64,000 nucleotides of DNA from Vulcanococcus sp. Clear-D1 (GTDB lineage Bacteria; Cyanobacteriota; Cyanobacteriia; PCC-6307; Cyanobiaceae), in contig NZ_JACVZV010000005.1 in the NCBI RefSeq assembly GCF_014654725.1, positions 33,724-97,723 on the forward strand. Direction: 5' to 3'. The notes beneath the pieces were generated by a model, which made no database searches, had not been told where the DNA came from, and saw only the letters and a program-made list of their open reading frames with translations. Below, piece by piece: positions 9,353 through 16,220 of the stretch (the first letter of the stretch is position 1; every line of letters begins with the position of its first letter). Made by a program: the position numbers and the translations under genes.

Positions 9353-9568
9353 AATCCCACTGCGTGGGATTGCCTACGGCAGCCTTGAGGTTTGAATCTT
9401 GATCTTGTTACCAGAAGGGATGCTTAATGGTCTTGAGGGTATTGATGAGCCTAGTGTTTGTTGAAACTACTACGTAGTTATTTATGTATTCTGGAACTTC
9501 AAGGTATATTTCCTGAAGGAAGTGCGTAGTTATTCTATCGAGAATACTTGATCTTGTCAAATTGACAA
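9353..9568. repeat. cluster of short palindromes and a direct repeat in the 9234-9611 gap
   Basis: The 378-bp gap has no gene but holds four perfect inverted repeats: AATCCCAC-TGC-GTGGGATT (9353-9371), ACTACGTAGT (9469-9478), TATTCT-ATCG-AGAATA (9531-9546) and TTGTCAA-A-TTGACAA (9554-9568). A 10-bp direct repeat CGTAGTTATT occurs at 9473-9482 and 9525-9534. The last palindrome is 44 bp before the GTG of the zinc-ribbon gene and could be its operator. The set could also form an origin or other protein-binding region between the two divergent operons. The function is inferred only. Confidence 0.5.
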
Positions 9569-9611
9569 TCCAGGAAGATGATCTTATGATTGCATCTGTG
9601 AAATAAACATT

Positions 9612-10007
9612 GTGGAGTTCAATATGGAATCATTGATTGATCGTGAATATAGATTGAATCTGTTTCAGTTTTATATTCAAGATGCACTGGAAGCAGCAAG
9701 AGGTCGGAAGTGGCTCTTCCCGTGTCCCTTTTGTTCCCCTCTGGCACGCACAGATGCCAAGAAGAGGCACCGTAAGGCAGCATTGCTCTGGAATTCAGTG
9801 CAGCACTCCTGGGTGTTCTCCTGTGCCCGTCAGGGGCACTGTGAGTGCCAGAGGAGCAAGAGTTTCCCTCGTTTGATTCAAGCACTGAACCAGGACTTGT
9901 TCCGGAGGTATCAACTGGATCGATACCACTCTGGTACTACCGGCAAGGGGCATAATTGTCCGCATCCTGATTGGACAGCACTAAATAAGACAGATGTGGA
10001 GCAATAA
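9612..10007 (+). CDS. zinc-ribbon protein, possibly replication- or primase-related
   Basis: The 131-residue product (GTG 9612; ATG 9624 is an alternative) has FPCPFCSPLART near residue 36 and SCARQGHCECQR near residue 70, that is CxxC followed after about 30 residues by further closely spaced cysteines and a His. This matches the shape of the zinc ribbon at the N-terminus of phage and bacterial primases (CHC2 type), where the second half often reads W..F.C...G. No TOPRIM or helicase domain follows, so it is either a stand-alone zinc-finger protein or a reduced replication protein. It is followed without a gap by the next gene. Confidence 0.6.
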   Translation: MEFNMESLIDREYRLNLFQFYIQDALEAARGRKWLFPCPFCSPLARTDAKKRHRKAALLWNSVQHSWVFSCARQGHCECQRSKSFPRLIQALNQDLFRRYQLDRYHSGTTGKGHNCPHPDWTALNKTDVEQ

Positions 10008-10394
10008 ATGAGGGATAGAAGTAGAAAGAGCCGACCACTGACGTTTGATCGGTTTCTCAAGAAGGCACAAGAGTTTCTATCGATGCGTCATCGCAGTCGG
10101 TTGCTGGAGACGATGTTTTATGTCTATCGTACGGATACCAATGCCATCTTGGCTCGTCATCTTGATGGGTTTGATGCTGCCAAGGAGAAAGCCAATCAAT
10201 TGCGACGACAGTTGGGGTTGAAATGGGATCAGGTGAAGTTCAAGGCAGAACGTCAGGCAAGTGCGGCACCTGCTTCCAGAAGCACTGGGTCTGGTTCTAG
10301 AAGGATTGACTATGCACCACGGTATAATCCATCCAAAGGCAGACGATTTCGTGGGTACACGGATGCCGACGGGAATTATCACGATATTGATTGA
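10008..10394 (+). CDS. basic protein of unknown function, partner of the zinc-ribbon gene
   Basis: The ATG at 10008 follows directly after the TAA of the zinc-ribbon gene, so the two are surely one operon. The 128-residue product is very basic: residues 1-80 contain a helical segment (LLETMFYVYRTDTNAILARH) and an EKANQLRRQLGLKWDQ region; the last 40 residues are Ser/Arg/Gly-rich and end YTDADGNYHDID. It has no signal peptide. The charge suggests nucleic-acid binding. No family is recognised. Confidence 0.58.
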   Translation: MRDRSRKSRPLTFDRFLKKAQEFLSMRHRSRLLETMFYVYRTDTNAILARHLDGFDAAKEKANQLRRQLGLKWDQVKFKAERQASAAPASRSTGSGSRRIDYAPRYNPSKGRRFRGYTDADGNYHDID

Positions 10395-10441
10395 AATATG
10401 AGATGTGTATTATCTGGTCGGCAATGCCTTGATTCACTCAA

Positions 10442-11146
10442 TCAGCCGATACTTGCCAGGATAGGCTTTCCACTGTAGTGGATCTTGTTGTGAAGAAGAA
10501 TGTCACGACCATACAAGAGTTTAATTCCTGCAAGAGTGTCATCGCTCAAGGATCGGTCAATGGATTTGGATTTCTCTACTTTCGAGTGAAGGCGAACAAG
10601 TTCTTTTGTTATCGGTATTTCTAGCCTTTGGCAGTGTTGATGCAATTCACTCCAGTGACTGTCGGATTGCTCGGTCAATCCGACAAACTTTGGCAGCCTG
10701 CCTGAACTGTCTTCTATGAGGAATGTTTGAGGTTGGGTATGTACGTCCATCCTGTTGAGGTTGATAGAGAGGGTATGACTTGCAAATTCTTCAAATGACA
10801 TCTGTGCTGTATAGCCAAGTCTTTGAAAGCTTTTTGAACGGCACTTGTTGTCCACTATCTTGTCCGCATAGCAAGAAAAGAGCCGATCGACTGGTTCTCT
10901 GATGAAGGAAAAGGAGAACAGCTCTTTGTAGTTGCCTGTGTATTCGTCGGGGGAGAGAAAGCGTGTGCCCCTTGATGGCTCCTTCCAGTACTTGTCGTTC
11001 GTTGGATTGAATTTAGACTGCACGGAAGATCTGTCCTTTGGAGTCAGCCTTGCCAAGGTTTCCTTGATGGATGTATTCGCCGCTTTCGGCACTCGAGCAT
11101 AGACCAGCTTGTGCTTCTCAAAGAAGAGAAATCCTTTTCCTCTCAT
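10442..11146 (-). CDS. sulfotransferase family protein (Sulfotransfer_2-like)
   Basis: The 234-residue product has VYARVPKAANTSIKETL at residues ~15-30, which matches the 5'-phosphosulfate loop of the carbohydrate sulfotransferase type (VPKAGxTS), and FSFIREPVDRLFSCYADK near residue 77, which matches the 3'-phosphate-binding motif (RxPxxRxxSxY). It is expected to use PAPS to sulfate a polysaccharide or glycan. No signal peptide or membrane anchor is present. In the island it lies alone on the minus strand, upstream of the exported protease and adhesin genes, and could modify surface glycans made for them. The acceptor is unknown. Confidence 0.78.
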   Translation of the reverse strand: MRGKGFLFFEKHKLVYARVPKAANTSIKETLARLTPKDRSSVQSKFNPTNDKYWKEPSRGTRFLSPDEYTGNYKELFSFSFIREPVDRLFSCYADKIVDNKCRSKSFQRLGYTAQMSFEEFASHTLSINLNRMDVHTQPQTFLIEDSSGRLPKFVGLTEQSDSHWSELHQHCQRLEIPITKELVRLHSKVEKSKSIDRSLSDDTLAGIKLLYGRDILLHNKIHYSGKPILASIG

Positions 11147-11351
11147 TAGATTGGGTTGTCGTGTTGAGTGCTATGGGTGAAGCTTTTATCCCGTCGGTAA
11201 TTGTGGGAGTGAGTTCACAGGGCTTCTACAGGGCTTCTTGCATCCAGCATTGCTAATGATTCGGTCTAGCATAGGTTGCCGGAAAGTTTATATGTTTACT
11301 CTCTTTGATTCCAGTGACCTAGTTGCATCTGTCCTCCGAGATGTGTGATGT

Positions 11352-12770
11352 CTATACGATAACGGCAGCAATATTGCGGAAGGTGCCGACGTCATTGCCA
11401 AAGAGGTCTTCTAGCACTCCTGATGATTGATCCTTCTTGGGGTCTCGGTAACTGACCTGTACGTCTGAATCGGATTCAACCGCAGTAGCAAAAGTCAGGA
11501 TCGCACGTGTTGAATTACTTTCCACAATTGCATCAGAAGTCTTTACCTTCTTTCCGTCGATGCGAACTTTAAATCTTGATGCCTTGATCGTACCTGGATT
11601 AATTAACTCATCGAACTGCATTGCAGCGATCTGCCCGTTTACTGTAATATCTATTAGGACAGGATGACTCTGATCATTCGGATGGCTTTGTTCCGCTTCG
11701 TTTTCTGTTATGGTTAGCCTAATTGCTTCAGTAGGTGCCTGCAGGAAATAGTCAGGACTTCGTGCTGGCAACAAAGATACCTTTATTGTTTCATCTTTCT
11801 CTGCCTTCTTGTTGGCAATTACCCAGAGATCAATATCCACTGAGGACACTCCAGGCGGAAATTCAACAAAGCTGCTGCCATCAAATGTGATGTCGTGAAA
11901 CCAGTCTTGATATCCATCGTTGTAATACCAGTTTGCTTTCCCAAAATCCCACTGAAGATTTACCTTTGCTGATTCACCTAGATATCCATCGGACCGAGTT
12001 AGCCTCATTTGCTTTAGGGTTTTACCTGCGACTGGTTCTTGGACTATGTTGCCACCAGCAAACTCTGCTGAAAGTGTTGGGCTTTTCCATTCATTGAGAA
12101 TCGGCAATGTGTGCTGATTTATAAGCAGTGTGCCGTCATCCCCATTCTGTGAAATATTGCCCGATTCAGCGCCATGAATTAGTGTGATTGCCTGTTGGTC
12201 AAGAGCAGTAAACTGTGGATTCCCATCTGTATCAATTTCTTGTTCATATGACATGACCGTATCGTTGGTGGTCAAATTAGCGTCACCGTCTCCATCTTCA
12301 TGGTCATGAGGATGCTCTAGACCAAGCGCATGACCTAGTTCGTGGAAGGCGACGTTCTTCCACCCAGCCTCTGCAGAGCCACCAAAATACGAAGAATGTG
12401 TGTATGCGCTTTGGGCAAGTGTGATATTTCCAGTGTTCTGTCTTTTGAAGTTGTATGGTTCTCCGGTTGAATCGTATTCATATGAATAGCGAGGTGACGT
12501 GTACTGCCCTGATTGGGATCCCGACACATAGTCTCTATTAACTTGTTCTATTGTGAGCTGGCTTCTGGTGTCGTCAGCTGTAACTAGGCATATCTCTGGT
12601 TCGATAATGCCATCAGCGGTCAGCAAAACATCTTTCCACCAATTCCTCAAGGTATCATCGAGCGAGTTTCCCAGGGAAAGATAAATGACCCCATTGTCGG
12701 AATGGAGCCACTGAGCTGCAAGTCTTTCTTGGCTAGCAAGAGCACCTTCGTCGATGATGGCTGAAGTCAC
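11352..12770 (-). CDS. secreted zinc metalloprotease (metzincin-like) with C-terminal SWM-type repeat
   Basis: The 472-residue protein carries HELGHALGLEH at residues 143-153, the metzincin zinc-binding consensus HExxHxxGxxH, and a Met-turn VMSYE at 172-176. The middle part (~235-360) looks like a beta-rich Calx-beta-like domain. The last ~90 residues are an SWM-type repeat whose end VSYRDPKKDQSSGVLEDLFG is identical to that of the neighbouring adhesin. There is no N-terminal signal peptide, so export through a type I system with a C-terminal signal is likely. The start is GTG 12770. It could process the adjacent surface protein or external substrates. The 11147-11351 gap holds no gene. Confidence 0.82.
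   Translation of the reverse strand: MTSAIIDEGALASQERLAAQWLHSDNGVIYLSLGNSLDDTLRNWWKDVLLTADGIIEPEICLVTADDTRSQLTIEQVNRDYVSGSQSGQYTSPRYSYEYDSTGEPYNFKRQNTGNITLAQSAYTHSSYFGGSAEAGWKNVAFHELGHALGLEHPHDHEDGDGDANLTTNDTVMSYEQEIDTDGNPQFTALDQQAITLIHGAESGNISQNGDDGTLLINQHTLPILNEWKSPTLSAEFAGGNIVQEPVAGKTLKQMRLTRSDGYLGESAKVNLQWDFGKANWYYNDGYQDWFHDITFDGSSFVEFPPGVSSVDIDLWVIANKKAEKDETIKVSLLPARSPDYFLQAPTEAIRLTITENEAEQSHPNDQSHPVLIDITVNGQIAAMQFDELINPGTIKASRFKVRIDGKKVKTSDAIVESNSTRAILTFATAVESDSDVQVSYRDPKKDQSSGVLEDLFGNDVGTFRNIAAVIV
11364..11468. repeat. 105-bp near-identical block, copy 1 (protease 3' end)
   Basis: These 105 bases match 12906-13010 with 4 mismatches by my count. Both copies are the 3' ends of the coding regions for the protease and the lectin/SWM protein. 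The rest of the two C-terminal modules is much more diverged, so this block has been homogenised or copied recently. Confidence 0.8.
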
Positions 12771-12893
12771 TTGAATGGCTGCAGATTCTTGTTGTGGTTT
12801 TGGTCTAATGTTTGAAACAAGCAGTAGCGTCTGATTGTTTCGTCAATACCTGGATGCCTCTAGGGAGATGATGTGCATTTCTGGGGCATATGT

Positions 12894-15800
12894 CTATATT
12901 ACTGTGGCAGCAATATTTCGGAAGGTGCCGACATCATTGCCAAAGAGGTCTTCTAGGACTCCTGATGATTGATCCTTCTTGGGGTCTCGGTAACTGACCT
13001 GCACGTCTGATCCAGCAGTGAGGATTGCAGGCAGAGTTAAGACTGCAAATGTGGAGTCCTGATCGACAATGGCATCAGATGTCTTGACCTTTGTGCCATC
13101 TACACGCACCTGGAACTTCGATGCCTTGATGGTTGCTGGATTGATGATCTCATCAAATTCCATCAGGACCTCGGCTCCGTCAACCGAGATCTCCAGCAGT
13201 TCTGGTGGGATCTCATCGGTGGTGAGGTTGGTTGCAGACAGATCGGAGAAGGACTCAAGATCAGTCCCAATCAAGTCCTCGATGACCCCAGAGGTCTGAT
13301 TGCCCTTGAGGTCTTTGTAACTCACCAGAACATCTTGACCTGGATCCAGGGTGTTCTTGAGGGTGAGGGTAACGATCCCATCACCAGGATCGGTTTCTAC
13401 TGAAGTGATGGGATTGGATCGACCATCCACTTTGACTTTAAACCGAGCATTGCCAGGAGATGTCGTTCCAATCTCTTCTGAGAGTTGAATGGAAATCTGG
13501 TTGTCTTGCGCCTCGATCGTATCGACCTCAAGGACAGTTGTCTTTTGGGTGATGTTCTTGGCTGGTAGTTGCAGGAAGGATGCAAGGTCGTTGCCATCTT
13601 GATCTTGGATCACACCTGAAGTCTGATCACCATCAGGGTCGTTGTAGGAGATCAGTAACTGATCACCCGGTTCCACTGGTTTCTGCAGACCGAGAAACAC
13701 CTCTTGTGTTGATGTGACGGTATCGACCGATGTGACTCGTACATTTTGGTTGTTAACTGTGACTCGGAACAGCCTGGATGGTGCAATCACATCATCCAGT
13801 TCACGATCAAACCGTAAGGTGACATCTTGTCCATCCACCTCAGCACTGCTGACCTCAAGAGGATTGATGGTGGCAACGGTTTCATTGATGACTTCAAAGC
13901 CTTGGAAGCTCTCAAGGTCATTGCCGTATCCATCTTGAAGAACGCCTGTGGTTTGATCACCATTGAGGTCCTTGTAATCCAGGGTGACTGCGGTACGGGC
14001 AGCCACAGGACGACTCAACGTGAGGACAACAGAACCTGCAGTGTCATCGACTTGCAGACCAGTGATGCTGATTGTCTTGCCTGCTTCCTTGAGTTTGAAG
14101 GAAGTCAGTGCTGGTTGCGTGCTCTGTAGTGCCTCTGAGAAGGTGAGCAGTGCTTGCGATCCAGTGATCGAGGCTGACTCAAGAACAGGAGGTTCTTGAT
14201 CTGTGCTTTGGTTGGAGACATTAGCGGTGAAGGATGCAACATCAGTGCCATCCAGTGCCTGAATCACACTGCTGACTTGATCACCATTGAGGTCCCTGTA
14301 CGCAATGGTGACTGTTTCTTTTGGAGCAATGGATCGCAGCAACTGCAGATTGACGACCCCTGCACTTCCCGTTACTATTGTGGCAAAGACTCCGACGTTC
14401 TTGCCGTTTGCCTGAACTGTAAAGGATGTTGCGGCAGGTTTCGTGTTGGATAGTTCGGAATCAAATGCAAGAGTAATCAGGTCTCCGGTAACAGTTCCTT
14501 CTAACAGCCTTGGTGCTGATGGAGCAGGTGTTGGTGCTGCAGGAATCACAACGGCTGACGTGGTGATGGTTTCATCAAAGTCTTCTGCATCGGTGTATGA
14601 CACCACAACCCTGATCTGTTTGCCTTGATCCGTGGTCTGAAGTTTGTAGGAGGAACCAGAACCGATGGAAGACCAGGAGGAACCGTTTGTGGAGGCTTGC
14701 CAGGAATAGGTGGGAGTGCCGTTGCCGTCTAGGTCATCAGATGTTTGTTGAACCTGAAGGGTTGATCCAATGGATGTCGAACCACTGATCTGGAACGATG
14801 CTTTGCCGTTATTGGTGTTTGATCCGGAGATTGCCGTCGTAGCAGTGGTTCGGATTGTTTCAGTTGTTCCGTATCCATCTACATAGTTCACAACAGCACG
14901 AATTTGCTTGCCGACTTCTGCGGAGGTCAGCGTGTAGGTGGTGGTGTTATCAGTTGCGTCTGCCGTATTGATGGTCATCCAATTGGCACCATCAACTGAT
15001 GACTCCCAGGAGTATTGGAAGGCGGGTGTATATCCAATGAAGTTGTCAGCATCCTGGATTCTTGATGAGTCGATAGTGAGAGTGGAACCTGTCTTTAGTT
15101 GTCCTGCGATTGTTGGTGAACCGGTAGGGGTGTTGTTGGGAGCGAGTGGTATCTCTGCTATGCCATACCTGACGTGACCATTCCCACCGTTATTCGTGGC
15201 ATCGTTCCACTCCGAGGTTGTTGCCTCTCCGTATGCGTTTCGTGCATAGAGGTGAACATAGTCTTCTTCTCCGTACGCGCCGTCACCGCTAGGCTCTCCT
15301 GGCGCAAAGTTGCGGTAGTCAGGCGTCTCGCCTGAGGACCAAGTAAAAACTCCCTCTCTGCTTGCATCATTCAAGCCGATGAACATCATATTGTCAGGCT
15401 TGAGCGAAAGAAGGCGTGTGTACACAAATGTATCTTCTTTTCCATCATTAATGGTCACCAGGTGCCCGCCGAGTCTGACGGCGTTCGCCTCTGCTTCTTC
15501 CCAGGTGGGTCCTTCGACGATTACATAGGCAGAATCTCCACGTCTGATGAAGGGGATTTCTGCGATACCCTCGCTGTTGCCACCATTGCCGTCAATGTAG
15601 TAGTCGTCCCACGTTCCATCATTTGTCCCCCACCAAAAATTTGCATAGTCTTGCGCTTCACTCCCTTTGCCGGCTTCATATTGAATACCTGATGTATTTG
15701 CGGGTGCCACATAGGCCCAATTCGTGAATACGACATCTTCACCATTGGACCAGCGCCAGGTCCCCTCTGTTTCGGCGTCGTTTAGTCCAATCCATTTTTC

Positions 15801-15971
15801 TTCTGATGGAGTATTGGATGGTCCGAACTTCTCCCAAACGAAGGTGTTCTCTGAGCTATCGCTTATTGTCACCAAATGTCCACCCAGTTTCACCGCATTA
15901 GCCTCTGCCTGCGTCCAAGAAGGACCTGGCACGATGGTGTAGAGGGAGTTGCCGCGGATTACAGGTGTCAT
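12894..15971 (-). CDS. large surface protein: two C-type-lectin domains, Ig-like repeats, five SWM-type repeats
   Basis: The 1025-residue protein has clear modules. Residues ~1-280 hold two C-type-lectin-like domains, each with WxEAEANAVxLGGHLVT, an IGLNDA motif and a SEWND or DGTWDD calcium-site region; the second also has the PGEPSG loop. Residues ~283-475 hold two Ig-like modules with EVGKQIRAVVNYVDG and DQGKQIRVVVSYTDA. Residues ~485-1025 are five repeats of ~105 residues, each ending near SYxDLxGDQTSGVIQD-xGNDLxSF, like the SWM repeats of SwmB-type proteins in Synechococcus. It has no signal peptide, so type I export is likely. A role in attachment or cell-cell recognition is inferred. 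The 123-bp gap (12771-12893) to the protease holds no gene. Confidence 0.85.
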   Translation of the reverse strand: MTPVIRGNSLYTIVPGPSWTQAEANAVKLGGHLVTISDSSENTFVWEKFGPSNTPSEEKWIGLNDAETEGTWRWSNGEDVVFTNWAYVAPANTSGIQYEAGKGSEAQDYANFWWGTNDGTWDDYYIDGNGGNSEGIAEIPFIRRGDSAYVIVEGPTWEEAEANAVRLGGHLVTINDGKEDTFVYTRLLSLKPDNMMFIGLNDASREGVFTWSSGETPDYRNFAPGEPSGDGAYGEEDYVHLYARNAYGEATTSEWNDATNNGGNGHVRYGIAEIPLAPNNTPTGSPTIAGQLKTGSTLTIDSSRIQDADNFIGYTPAFQYSWESSVDGANWMTINTADATDNTTTYTLTSAEVGKQIRAVVNYVDGYGTTETIRTTATTAISGSNTNNGKASFQISGSTSIGSTLQVQQTSDDLDGNGTPTYSWQASTNGSSWSSIGSGSSYKLQTTDQGKQIRVVVSYTDAEDFDETITTSAVVIPAAPTPAPSAPRLLEGTVTGDLITLAFDSELSNTKPAATSFTVQANGKNVGVFATIVTGSAGVVNLQLLRSIAPKETVTIAYRDLNGDQVSSVIQALDGTDVASFTANVSNQSTDQEPPVLESASITGSQALLTFSEALQSTQPALTSFKLKEAGKTISITGLQVDDTAGSVVLTLSRPVAARTAVTLDYKDLNGDQTTGVLQDGYGNDLESFQGFEVINETVATINPLEVSSAEVDGQDVTLRFDRELDDVIAPSRLFRVTVNNQNVRVTSVDTVTSTQEVFLGLQKPVEPGDQLLISYNDPDGDQTSGVIQDQDGNDLASFLQLPAKNITQKTTVLEVDTIEAQDNQISIQLSEEIGTTSPGNARFKVKVDGRSNPITSVETDPGDGIVTLTLKNTLDPGQDVLVSYKDLKGNQTSGVIEDLIGTDLESFSDLSATNLTTDEIPPELLEISVDGAEVLMEFDEIINPATIKASKFQVRVDGTKVKTSDAIVDQDSTFAVLTLPAILTAGSDVQVSYRDPKKDQSSGVLEDLFGNDVGTFRNIAATVI
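12906..13010. repeat. 105-bp near-identical block, copy 2 (adhesin 3' end)
   Basis: This is the counterpart of 11364-11468 at an offset of 1542 bp, in the same orientation, with 4 mismatches. It encodes the end of the fifth SWM-type repeat of the large surface protein. Confidence 0.8.
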
Positions 15972-16220
15972 AAGATCCTCGAAATCCCCTTGAGAAGGAA
16001 TAAGGCTGTCAGGGCTGGGGCTTGTCCTTACACCCGATTTACTTTGATTCTATAGGATCTCAAGGATCTCTCCTTGATTCTCTTGTGCCGCAGAGGTCCT
16101 GTGCTGCAACGGACCTCAAGGAACCCGGTCCTTTATGCACTACCGGCATAACCTGTCCCCTTTTGTGACCTGGAGACCTGGATTGGCTTCTCCCGGCTCC
16201 AAAGTCTCCAGAAGCCAGTC
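15972..16220. other. intergenic region between adhesin start and PLD 3' end
   Basis: This 249-bp stretch has no convincing gene. It must hold the promoter of the large surface-protein gene, which reads leftward from 15971. Several short repeats of AAGGATCTC/CTCCTTGA and GGACCTCAAGGAACC near 16050-16130 may form weak hairpins, but none has a T-run that would mark a terminator for the PLD gene. Confidence 0.4.

Noticed and set aside
13000..15000. regularly repeated DNA that could be mistaken for a CRISPR array
   Set aside because: The repetition comes from protein-level SWM modules of ~315 bp with diverged DNA; there are no 25-40 bp repeats with unique spacers and no cas genes in the window.
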